A stretch of 16,071 bases of DNA, taken from the NCBI GenBank assembly GCA_934503195.1, contig CAKSVM010000069.1, forward strand, positions 1-16,071, read 5' to 3'. Source of the DNA: an uncultured Eubacteriales bacterium. GTDB taxonomy: Bacteria; Bacillota; Clostridia; Oscillospirales; CAG-272. Below are positions 1 to 6,442 of the stretch, piece by piece; the first letter of the stretch is position 1; each line of letters starts with the position of its first letter. The notes below the pieces were generated by a model. That model was not told where the DNA came from, did no database searches, and saw only the letters and a list, made by a program, of their open reading frames with translations. A program made the translations under genes and the position numbers.

Positions 1-3
1 CGA

Positions 4-121
4 TTGCGCGCGTGAGCGCGCAACCTGCCCTCGCGTCCGGGCGGCTTTGCCGCCCGGACGCGAGCCGTTCCGGTGCGCCGCGGCGTGCCGGAACACGCGA
101 TCAAGGCTCTGCCTTGATCGC
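4..121. repeat. Array of perfect hairpins (left copy)
   Basis: Four inverted repeats stand almost end to end. They are TTGCGCGC with loop GTGA (4-23); a 16-bp stem CTCGCGTCCGGGCGGC with loop TTT (30-64); GTTCCGG..CCGGAAC (67-94), whose inner part pairs through two G-T wobbles; and GCGATCAAGGC with loop TCT (97-121). The first hairpin and the following CCTGCC recur in the array at 4807-5008. No convincing protein is encoded: short open frames here are by-products of the GC-rich repeats. The array lies just downstream of the leftward Gfo/Idh gene. It could be a dispersed REP-like element or a structured transcript; no known family was recognised. Confidence 0.8.
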
Positions 122-173
122 GCCCCTCCGGGAAATCACGACAGACAAAGAATCGGCGCGAATCCGATTCCGC

Positions 174-202
174 AAAAAAGCACGGAAGTCCAAATTGCCG
201 TG
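174..202 (-). terminator. Weak intrinsic terminator after the Gfo/Idh gene
   Basis: Read leftward, CACGG, a 12-nt loop and CCGTG are followed by C and six T (positions 179-174), right after the TGA at 206-208. The stem is only 5 bp, so this is a modest prediction. The GAATCGG/CCGATTC hairpin at 150-170 may add to it. Confidence 0.4.
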
Positions 203-205
203 GAT

Positions 206-1174
206 TCACATCCCCGCACAGGTCATGACCGTGTTGAAGAGCTTAAGTTCGTAGTCATACGAGTATAAGGGCTCCTTTCCGCGGACGCACTCGGCGAAGT
301 CGCGCGTCATCGCGTCGTAGCGGTTGAAGCGGCCGGTGTTCACGTGTTCTTTTGTCACATGACCGTTTTCGCGGATCGAGATCAGCGCGTCGGTCATGAT
401 GTTCTCACGGTCGAAATAGGATTCGAATGGCTTGATCTCGATCGTACCCTCGGTGCCGCAGATCACGAGCTGACGGCGTTCAAAGCCGCCGACCTCGTTC
501 GTCATCGTCTTGACAAACGACACGCCAGACGGGTATTCGAGCACCGCGAAGCCGTAGTCGTACACGTCGACCCCGGCGATTCCGCTCTTCGCGTTCAGTG
601 GAATGATTCTCTCCGGCTCGCCCATGATCTGAAGCACGAGGTCGATGAGGTGGCAGCCGAGGAAGTACATCATTCCGCCCTCGTATCTTCCGAGCCACTG
701 ACGCTTTTTCGCGTCGTAGAGAGTGCTCATCTGCGCCTCGACCGACATGATTTTTCCGAGTCTGCCCGACTTCACAAGCTCCATCGCGCGGATGACGAGC
801 GGGTTGTAGCGGTACATATATTCGGTGTGGAAGGGGATTTTCTTCGCTTTTACAATGTTTATGAGCTCCTCGAACGACTTCCGGTCGGCCGTTCCGGGCT
901 TGTCGAGGTTGATCGCGATGCCTTTTTTCGCGAACTCGATCGCGATTCCGGTCGCCAGATCCTCGGCGCACTCGATCGTCACGGCCTCAAGATCGTCCAT
1001 CGCGAGAAGCTCGTCGACCGAAAGCACCTTTCCGGGGAATCTCCCGTCGATTTTTTCGCCGTCGGGCGCGGCGATTCCGACGACGTCGAAGCAGTCCTGA
1101 CGCGAAATGCTTCCGTAAATGAACTCGGCGTGATCGTGCGCCGTTCCGATCTGGGCGATTTTTACGGGTTTCAT
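206..1174 (-). CDS. Gfo/Idh/MocA-family oxidoreductase
   Basis: A 322-residue NAD(P)-dependent oxidoreductase of the Gfo/Idh/MocA family, which usually acts on sugars, inositols or their keto derivatives in the cytoplasm. The N-terminal Rossmann part begins KIAQIGTAHDHA, and DKPG at residues 91-94 supplies the family lysine (Lys92). In the C-terminal alpha/beta domain GGMMYFLGCHLIDL (166-179) keeps the active-site His175. The aspartate expected four residues earlier in the classical pattern (GGxxxDxxxH, Asp172 of inositol dehydrogenase) is Phe171 here. The start is an ATG with GGAGGAG six bases upstream, and it overlaps the TGA of the upstream dehydrogenase as ATGA, so translation is probably coupled. 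Family assignment is firm; the substrate is unknown. Confidence 0.9.
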   Translation of the reverse strand: MKPVKIAQIGTAHDHAEFIYGSISRQDCFDVVGIAAPDGEKIDGRFPGKVLSVDELLAMDDLEAVTIECAEDLATGIAIEFAKKGIAINLDKPGTADRKSFEELINIVKAKKIPFHTEYMYRYNPLVIRAMELVKSGRLGKIMSVEAQMSTLYDAKKRQWLGRYEGGMMYFLGCHLIDLVLQIMGEPERIIPLNAKSGIAGVDVYDYGFAVLEYPSGVSFVKTMTNEVGGFERRQLVICGTEGTIEIKPFESYFDRENIMTDALISIRENGHVTKEHVNTGRFNRYDAMTRDFAECVRGKEPLYSYDYELKLFNTVMTCAGM

Positions 1175-2187
1175 ATTCTCCTCCAGTCAAACTGCGTGAC
1201 CGGGAAGGATTTTTCGGTCAGCAGGCGGTGATAGACGCTTTCGCAGTCGGCGGGCGAGTGGGTCTCCTCGACGAAGCCGCTCATGTCGAGCCGTCCGAGG
1301 TGGATGAGCCGCAGATAGGCCGCGATATCGTCGGCCGACGTCCAGAGCCCGGTCGAGGACTCGGATTTCGGGCGGCAGTTCGTGTTCGCGCCGATCAGGA
1401 CGACTCCGGTTCCGTGAACCTTGTGGTAGAAGTCGACCGTGAAGTCGGATTTTCTCGTGCAGCCGAGGAGCGCGACGCGTCCCATCGGCTTCATGCAGTC
1501 GAGGGTCTGATTGAGCGCGGTTCCGATTCCGGTGACCTCGATCGCTACGTTGACTCCGCCCTCGCTGAAGTCCCTGACGGCTTTCGCGAAATCGGCCGAA
1601 TAGGGGTCGAGGACGAGATCCGCGCCGTATTTCTTCGCGATCTCACGCTTTTCGGGAACCGGGTCGGCGGCGATTATCGGGCAGGCACCGGCGACTTTGA
1701 GAAACTTCACGGCGGCGAGGCCGAGGATTCCGAGTCCCATCACGAGCGCGGATTCGCCGAACTCGAGGCGGCATTTGCGTATCGCGGCCTCGGAAAAGGT
1801 CATGATATGCGACAGGGCGGCGTCGGAATAGCTGATTTCGTCGTATTTTATCTTCTGGACATTGCTTTCGGGGATCATGACGTACTGGCTGTGGGTCGAC
1901 CACGAGAGCGCGACGCGGTCGCCGACCGCGACCTTTCTGACATTCCGGCCGACCGCGATGACCTCGCCCGACGAGCTGTAACCGGTCTGAAGCGGGTAGG
2001 TCGGGAGGGCGTCCGAGAAGATGCTGGTCGGGACGTCGCCCGAGAGATTCGCGCGCTCGGTTCCGCTGCTGACCGTCGACACGGCGAGCTTTACCAGAAC
2101 CTCGTTGGGATCCGGGTTCTCGCGGATCTCGGAGTCGAGAAACGCGACCTTTTTCGCGGCGGTGAAGACTATTTTCTTGCAGTTCAT
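1171..2187 (-). CDS. MDR-superfamily (alcohol dehydrogenase-like) oxidoreductase without zinc ligands
   Basis: A 338-residue medium-chain dehydrogenase/reductase. The GroES-like N-terminal domain is followed by a Rossmann fold with GLGILG near residue 150. The usual catalytic Cys motif (CGxCGSD) is replaced by VSSGTE, and the four-Cys structural zinc loop is absent, so this is probably a metal-free MDR. Related VSAGTE-type proteins are known paired with, or fused to, Gfo/Idh proteins, which fits the downstream neighbour. The start chosen is the internal ATG at 2185-2187 (MNCKKIVF), preceded by AAAGGA at 8-nt spacing; a frame extending to 2241 would run over the divergent promoter and adds 18 implausible residues. 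It is likely regulated by the divergent AraC gene. Family firm, reaction unknown. Confidence 0.87.
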   Translation of the reverse strand: MNCKKIVFTAAKKVAFLDSEIRENPDPNEVLVKLAVSTVSSGTERANLSGDVPTSIFSDALPTYPLQTGYSSSGEVIAVGRNVRKVAVGDRVALSWSTHSQYVMIPESNVQKIKYDEISYSDAALSHIMTFSEAAIRKCRLEFGESALVMGLGILGLAAVKFLKVAGACPIIAADPVPEKREIAKKYGADLVLDPYSADFAKAVRDFSEGGVNVAIEVTGIGTALNQTLDCMKPMGRVALLGCTRKSDFTVDFYHKVHGTGVVLIGANTNCRPKSESSTGLWTSADDIAAYLRLIHLGRLDMSGFVEETHSPADCESVYHRLLTEKSFPVTQFDWRRI

Positions 2188-2205
2188 AAAAAATTCCTTT
2201 CGTAC

Positions 2206-2234
2206 TTGACACATCCTCTGAGATGTGGTATAAT
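2206..2234 (+). promoter_or_regulatory. Consensus sigma-A promoter of the AraC gene with a dyad in the spacer
   Basis: TTGACA (2206-2211), a 17-bp spacer and TATAAT (2229-2234) match the consensus exactly. An inverted repeat ACATC..GATGT (2211-2226) fills the spacer and is a candidate operator, either for autoregulation or for control of the divergent MDR/Gfo-Idh operon. No equally good promoter was found for the leftward operon in the same gap, so that operon may depend on an activator. Confidence 0.85.
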
Positions 2235-2271
2235 GATACATGAATCTTAATTAAAGCGGAGGGAAAACGCC

Positions 2272-3033
2272 ATGAATGATATACTTTTCTATGAATCATT
2301 CAGGTTTGCCGGCGTCTCCTACAGCGGGAGGCATCACACCGACTGCCGGAAGGGTTCGCCGTTTCATTACGTCGCGCGGATGAGGCAGGGCGGAGCGAAG
2401 ATCGACTCGGATTCGGGAAAAATCTCGGTTAAGGCGGGTGATTGGTTTTACATTCCGTTCGGCTGTCCGTACGAGTCATACTGGACGGGCGATTCCGGGA
2501 GCGGGCGGGTGACGTGGGATTCCTACGGCTTCACCTACATTCCCGACCGTGAGAGGGCGGTATTCCCGACGCAGATTTTCAGTCCGCCGAAAGGCGCGCT
2601 GGAGGTTATCGGGCGTATGCCGGGGGATTTTGAGGTAAACTGTCTTAGTGTCGGGATATTCTACGAATTTTTCGCGCTCTGCGAGGCGGTGATGGCGCGG
2701 GGCGACAATTCGCAGGCGAACAGAATCATTTCTGACGCGGTGAGTCACATGAGGTCGGATCCTTCGGTGAAGATAAACGAGATTGCGGCGATCTGTCATG
2801 TCAGCGAGACGACGCTCTACGAGCTTTTCAGGAAGCGTGCCGGATGCACGCCGACCGCGATGCGGCATCGGATTTTAGCCGAAAAGGCGGCGCATTATCT
2901 GACGACGACCGACATGACGGTCGAGGAGATCAGCGGGCGGCTGGGGTTCTGCTCGTCGATTCACTTCCGGAAGATAATCCGCGAGGTATACGGGAAGACG
3001 CCGGGCGAGATACGGCGGGAGTCGCTTTTCTAG
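2272..3033 (+). CDS. AraC-family transcriptional regulator
   Basis: A 253-residue regulator. The N-terminal half is a cupin-like ligand-sensing domain (GDWFYIPFGCPYESYW, about residues 64-79). The C-terminal AraC/XylS double helix-turn-helix begins near IISDAVSHMRSDPSVKINEI; the second helix-turn-helix contains VEEISGRLGFCSSIHFRKI and ends with the family-typical YGKTPGEIRRE. The start follows GGAGGG at about 8-nt spacing and is 37 nt downstream of a consensus -10 box. It is divergent from the MDR/Gfo-Idh operon, whose regulator it probably is. The TAG stop is the first three bases of a palindromic insertion (3031-3125), so the original C-terminus may have been a few residues longer. Confidence 0.93.
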   Translation: MNDILFYESFRFAGVSYSGRHHTDCRKGSPFHYVARMRQGGAKIDSDSGKISVKAGDWFYIPFGCPYESYWTGDSGSGRVTWDSYGFTYIPDRERAVFPTQIFSPPKGALEVIGRMPGDFEVNCLSVGIFYEFFALCEAVMARGDNSQANRIISDAVSHMRSDPSVKINEIAAICHVSETTLYELFRKRAGCTPTAMRHRILAEKAAHYLTTTDMTVEEISGRLGFCSSIHFRKIIREVYGKTPGEIRRESLF

Positions 3034-3125
3034 GGAAACGCTGATTTAAGGTTGTTTTCACGCGAAAAAAGACCATAAATCCAAGCCTTTTTCGCGTGAA
3101 ACTCCAATTATTCAGCTTATCCCTA
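3031..3125. mobile_element. 95-bp palindromic MITE-like element
   Basis: The outer inverted repeats are TAGGGAAACGCTGA (3031-3044) and its near complement (3112-3125), 12 of 14 matching. An inner, perfect 14-bp inverted repeat TTTCACGCGAAAAA lies at 3056-3069/3088-3101. The ends carry TA, as expected of a TA target duplication. It contains no coding capacity. It could instead be a long terminator-like stem, but no U-run follows it and the outer repeats look like transposon ends. Confidence 0.6.
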
Positions 3126-3156
3126 GGGTTACACTGAAAAAAATCGGGTTTTCATA

Positions 3157-3185
3157 ATTATATCACATCCGGATTTTTTCCGCAA
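3157..3185 (-). promoter_or_regulatory. Orphan leftward promoter
   Basis: Read leftward: TTGCGG (3185-3180), a 17-bp spacer and TATAAT (3162-3157) with an upstream TG, giving an extended -10 (TGTGATATAAT). It fires into the palindromic element and antisense to the end of the AraC gene; no downstream gene on this strand explains it. Confidence 0.55.
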
Positions 3186-3231
3186 TGCAGAATTCTGCGG
3201 AGAATGGTATAAAAAACGTCGCGTATTTGTG

Positions 3232-3269
3232 AAAAACGGTCTGCCGGAAGCTTGGCAGACCGTTTTTTT
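3232..3269. terminator. Strong bidirectional intrinsic terminator
   Basis: AAAAACGGTCTGCC (3232-3245) pairs perfectly with GGCAGACCGTTTTT (3254-3267) around an 8-nt loop, with T-runs on both strands. It abuts the TAA (3268-3270) of the leftward amidohydrolase gene and also stops rightward transcription from the AraC side. Confidence 0.9.
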
Positions 3270-4590
3270 ATTTTGTATGATCGAGTTCGTCGTAGTCTCG
3301 CGGCGGGAGATTCAGCCAGTTGTCGAGGATGTAGTCGACCGACTTGATTTTCTTTGGCTTTGGCGAGCGGATTATGTTGTCGCGCATTATCACCATGTCG
3401 ATATACCTGAGAAAGCGCAGATTTCTGAGCGGATTCAGAGTCATTGCGATCATCTCGGCGTACTTGCCCTTTTCAATCGACCCGGTGACGTCGCCGACTC
3501 CGGCGAGCTTAGCGTTTAAGAGGGTCGCGGAATAGAGTGCGAATTCCGGGCTGACACTACAGCATTTCGCGAAGTAATCGACCTCACGCCACATATCGTA
3601 CTGAGTGATGAAAGGGCAGGCGGTGTCGGTTCCGAGTCCGACGGGGATTCCGTTCGCGATACATTCTCTTGCGAGCTGGGTTATCCCGGCGTAGACGATA
3701 AGTCCGTTCTTGTGCTGTTCCACGGTCGCGTGCGAGAGTGAGAGGTCAAACATCGCGAAGGGAATCGTGGGCGAGATTGTCGAGACCTGAAAGGCGTTAT
3801 GCTTCTTGAAGAGTTCGATGATCTCCTCAGAAGGAGCCGCGCCGTGTTCGATCGAGTCGACGCCGTTTTCGAGCGCGACCTTGACGCCCTCGGGGCTTTC
3901 GACATGAGCGGCGACCTTGAAGCCGAGTTCATGCGCGCGGTCGCAGGCGGCCTTGACATATTCGGGCGGCATTCTGAGTACGCCGGGCTCGCCGACCTTT
4001 TCAGCGTCGAGTACGCCTCCGGTGATCATAAGCTTGATGAGGTCGGGTTTATCCTTCGCGATGACGTCGACGAGGTCGGCGGCCTCCTTGGGCGAGGAAG
4101 CGATATAGGCGAGCGATCCGGCCATATGTCCGCCCTTGACGGAAATTGCCATATTGGAGGCGAGGATTCTGGGGCCGAGGAGTTCTCCGGCGTTGATTTT
4201 ATCGCGCGTATAGGTGTCGAAATCAGCGATTCCGCCGACGGTGCGGATAGTTGTGACGCCGCTGAGGAGCTGAGTTTTCGCGTAGCCGGCGACCATTTTC
4301 CGGCCGATGGCGCGCATGAGCTTATTCGAGGTGATGAGCTTTACGAGCTTTACGGGGTCGGAGGGGCGCTTTTTCGGCTTTCCGGAGCCTGCGAGGTGGA
4401 CGTGGAGGTTAATGAGTCCGGGGAGGAGGTATCTTTTTTCGAGATCGATGATTTCGAAGCCGGAGGGGATTTCGGAATTGGGGACTATATCGGTGATGAT
4501 TCCGTCTTCGGTGAGGACGGACATACCAGACTTAGGGGTCATATGCTCGGTTCCGTCCAGGATTATGCAGTTTGTGAAGGCTCTTTTCAT
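3268..4590 (-). CDS. Metal-dependent amidohydrolase
   Basis: A 440-residue hydrolase of the amidohydrolase superfamily, in the branch that includes imidazolonepropionase and Xaa-Pro dipeptidase-like enzymes; cytoplasmic, with no signal peptide. A short beta-sandwich segment precedes the barrel. The metal-binding set is visible: His63 and His65 (LINLHVHLAG), Lys186 (DLIKLMITGG, the position carbamylated in binuclear members), His229 (VAAHVES), His249 (SIEHG) and catalytic Asp322 (GLGTDT). The C-terminal GSIEKGKYAEMIAM closes the sandwich. The start is the ATG at 4588-4590 behind AAAGGA; a TTG five codons upstream lies within that ribosome site. It stands alone between its own promoter and terminator. 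Superfamily certain; the substrate (amide, dipeptide or cyclic urea type) cannot be told. Confidence 0.9.
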   Translation of the reverse strand: MKRAFTNCIILDGTEHMTPKSGMSVLTEDGIITDIVPNSEIPSGFEIIDLEKRYLLPGLINLHVHLAGSGKPKKRPSDPVKLVKLITSNKLMRAIGRKMVAGYAKTQLLSGVTTIRTVGGIADFDTYTRDKINAGELLGPRILASNMAISVKGGHMAGSLAYIASSPKEAADLVDVIAKDKPDLIKLMITGGVLDAEKVGEPGVLRMPPEYVKAACDRAHELGFKVAAHVESPEGVKVALENGVDSIEHGAAPSEEIIELFKKHNAFQVSTISPTIPFAMFDLSLSHATVEQHKNGLIVYAGITQLARECIANGIPVGLGTDTACPFITQYDMWREVDYFAKCCSVSPEFALYSATLLNAKLAGVGDVTGSIEKGKYAEMIAMTLNPLRNLRFLRYIDMVIMRDNIIRSPKPKKIKSVDYILDNWLNLPPRDYDELDHTK

Positions 4591-4604
4591 TTCTTTTCCT
4601 TTCA

Positions 4605-4632
4605 ACTTATGTCGGATTATGCCGACTTATGT
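4605..4632 (-). promoter_or_regulatory. Phased direct repeat and hairpin in the amidohydrolase leader
   Basis: ACTTATGT occurs at 4605-4612 and again 20 bp away at 4625-4632, bracketing a GTCGG..CCGAC dyad (4611-4626). In the leftward transcript the hairpin ends just ahead of the GAAAGGA ribosome site. It may be an operator pair two helical turns apart or a translational control hairpin; function is inferred only. Confidence 0.4.
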
Positions 4633-4675
4633 AAAGATGTGTAACAGGGATTGAGATTCGTGGGTTCCAGAATAT

Positions 4676-4704
4676 ATTATAGCATATTTTTTTGGAAATT
4701 TCAA
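4676..4704 (-). promoter_or_regulatory. Promoter of the amidohydrolase gene
   Basis: Read leftward: TTGAAA (4704-4699), a 17-bp spacer and TATAAT (4681-4676) preceded by TGC (extended -10). The start is expected near 4670, giving a leader of roughly 80 nt. Confidence 0.85.
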
Positions 4705-4806
4705 TGGGATTTGAACTGTTTGGAGCAATCTTAGCTGAATTTTAGCCGGGTGAAGGCGGCTTGCGGAGGCAAGGGGCAGGAGGAGGCAGGCGGCGCGAAG
4801 CGGCGT

Positions 4807-5008
4807 CGGCCTCGCGAAGCGAGGTCGATTGCGCGCGAAAGCGCGCAACCTGCCGCTCGTCCGGCGGCCGCAGGCCGCCGGACGAGCCGAACCCGCGCGG
4901 CGAAGCCACGCGGGTTCGCGCGCCGCGCGGCATCGCCGCGCTGCGCGACCTGACGAGCGACTGGCACACATAATCCGTACGCTGCCCTCGCCCCGCCTTC
5001 CGCGGGGC
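4807..5008. repeat. Array of perfect hairpins (right copy)
   Basis: This gene-free GC-rich stretch holds at least six hairpins in a row: GGCCTCGC-type with loop GAA (4807-4827); TTGCGCGC with loop GAAA (4829-4848); a 15-bp stem GCTCGTCCGGCGGCC with loop GCA (4855-4887); GAACCCGCG with inner GGC-GAA-GCC (4889-4917); CGCGC-C-GCGCGGC with loop ATC (4919-4947); and GCCCCGC with a 5-nt loop (4990-5008). The second hairpin plus CCTGCC matches positions 4-29 of the window except for the loop. It sits between two divergent promoters, which argues against a terminator role. No credible protein is encoded on either strand. Confidence 0.8.
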
Positions 5009-5078
5009 TGCTCCGCCGATAAGTATTGCGTGAATGCGAATACACTATTAAACTTTAGTGAAGCTTTCGCGATCCATC

Positions 5079-5107
5079 TTGACAACCTACCGTTCGGTAG
5101 CTATAAT
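5079..5107 (+). promoter_or_regulatory. Consensus promoter with embedded TetR-type operator
   Basis: TTGACA (5079-5084), 17 bp and TATAAT (5102-5107) match the sigma-A consensus. The spacer contains the dyad CTACCG-TT-CGGTAG (5087-5100), so a bound repressor dimer would block RNA polymerase. This is the expected layout for autorepression by the TetR protein encoded 31 bp downstream. Confidence 0.88.
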
Positions 5108-5137
5108 ATAAGATACATGATATAAGGAGGAAAGGCA

Positions 5138-5761
5138 ATGGACGAAAAGATCAGTACAAAGCAGGCGATTCTCGAAACGGCACTCGATCTCTTCTCGGTG
5201 CATGGATACGAGGCGACCTCGATCTCACAGATCGCGGACGCGGTCGGAATCCGTAAAGCGTCGCTCTACAGCCATTTCGAAAGCAAGCAGGAAATCCTCG
5301 ACGCGCTTCTCGAAATCACATTGAAGCACTACAACGAGCATTCGATCTTCGCGCGCGCCGACTGGAACGACCCGGAGTTCACAAAGGATCAGCGCGGTAT
5401 CACCCCCGAAAAAGCGGAGCGGATGATCATGGGTCACATAAGCTATATCATTCACGACCCGGAGAACAGCCGGTCAAGGCGGATGCTGACGATCGAGCAG
5501 TTCCGGAATCCGAAGCTTGGCGCGCTCCAGACAAGGCAGAATTATACCGACGTGCTGAACTATTTCACCGGATTCGTGAAATTTCTGATCGGCGAGGGAA
5601 AGCTTTCGGAAGGCGATCCCGGAATCAAGGCGGCGCAGCTCTGCTTCCCGATCTCGGTCTGGATAAATCTCTGCGACCGCGAGCCGGAGCGCGAGGATGA
5701 GATCATGGATCTCGTCGGCCGCCACGTGGCGCAGTTTTTCAGCGTTTACGGGAGAAAATGA
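5138..5761 (+). CDS. TetR/AcrR-family transcriptional regulator
   Basis: A 207-residue repressor. The N-terminal TetR helix-turn-helix spans about residues 8-55 (KQAILETALDLFSVHGYEATSISQIADAVGIRKASLYSHFESK), a near-textbook family signature; the remainder is the variable helical ligand-binding and dimerisation domain. The start has AAGGAGG at 7-nt spacing. The gene is preceded by a promoter with an operator-like palindrome and followed after 38 nt by a DUF5131 gene, so the two probably form an operon controlled by this protein. The ligand is unknown. Confidence 0.94.
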   Translation: MDEKISTKQAILETALDLFSVHGYEATSISQIADAVGIRKASLYSHFESKQEILDALLEITLKHYNEHSIFARADWNDPEFTKDQRGITPEKAERMIMGHISYIIHDPENSRSRRMLTIEQFRNPKLGALQTRQNYTDVLNYFTGFVKFLIGEGKLSEGDPGIKAAQLCFPISVWINLCDREPEREDEIMDLVGRHVAQFFSVYGRK

Positions 5762-5799
5762 AGGCGCGGCCTTAACGAACAGATCAAGGAGAAAAAACT

Positions 5800-6442
5800 A
5801 TGCCGATGTGGAATCCGTGGCGCGGATGCAAAAAAATGCAGCGAGGGCTGCGAACACTGTTACATTCATAAAGGCGACGCGAAAAGGGGCGTCGACACGA
5901 ATGAGATCGTCCTGACAAAGGATTTTCAGAAACCTGTCGAACGCCTTAAGCGCGGCGATTGCTGGAGGATGATAAAGGAGCGTCAGGACTGTATGTTTCT
6001 CTTCTTAACAAAGCGGATCGAACGCTTCATGGACTGTATCCCCGGCAACTGGGGAGACGGATACGAAAACGTCACGGTCTGCTGTACGATCGAGAATCAG
6101 AAAAACGCCGACCGGAAGCTCTCGGTGTTCAGCCGTCTCCCGATAAAGCACAAATGTATCACGGCTCAGCCGCTGATCGGACGCGTCGACCTTGATCCAT
6201 ATCTTGACGGAATCGGGCTTGTGGTCGTGGGCGGCGAGTCGGACAGGGACGCGCGGCCGCTTGATTACGACTGGGTGCTTGACATACGTGAGCAGTGTAT
6301 CAGAAAGGACGTCGATTTCGAGTTCAGTCAGTGCGGGACGCGTTTCGTAAAGGACGGGAAGGAGTACAGGCTCCAGACAAAGGATCTCTGCAAGCAGGCG
6401 CGGCTCGCCGGGATAAATTATAAGCGAGCGGAACTGTGCTGA
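5800..6442 (+). pseudogene. DUF5131 (phage Gp37/Gp68-like) protein, frameshifted
   Basis: The frame begins at ATG 5800 (AAGGAG at 8-nt spacing) and reads MPMWNPWRGCKK. A run of seven A (5830-5836) then throws it out of frame and it stops within a dozen codons. Removing one A gives a continuous protein of about 213 residues with CKKCSEGCEHCYIHKGDAKRG, the Cys-rich motif conserved in the DUF5131/Gp37-Gp68 family, followed by FLTKRIERF, VVVGGESDRDARPLDYDWV and a C-terminal LCKQARLAGIN typical of that family. The second part is open from before 5969 to 6442. It is either a one-base mutation, a homopolymer sequencing error, or a gene using slippage on the A-run. It lies 38 nt after the TetR gene. 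The biochemical role of the family is unsettled. Confidence 0.8.

Noticed and set aside
344..1231. Long open frame antisense to the Gfo/Idh gene
   Set aside because: Shadow of a GC-rich gene: the opposite strand shows clear family motifs, and this frame has no ribosome site or domain.
1228..2250. Long open frame antisense to the MDR gene
   Set aside because: Composition is Arg/Asp/Glu/Gly-rich without motifs; the MDR frame explains the region.
3187..3198. 12-bp palindrome GCAGAATTCTGC
   Set aside because: Isolated, short, and not positioned on a promoter or gene edge; likely chance.
3799..4644. Open frame antisense to the amidohydrolase
   Set aside because: It has no family features and runs across the amidohydrolase start and leader.
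4807..5008. CRISPR array
   Set aside because: The repeats are inverted and of differing sequence, there are no regular spacers and no cas genes.
4627..5125. Several Arg/Ala-rich open frames in the hairpin array
   Set aside because: They arise from the GC-rich palindromes, have no ribosome sites and differ from the codon style of the real genes.
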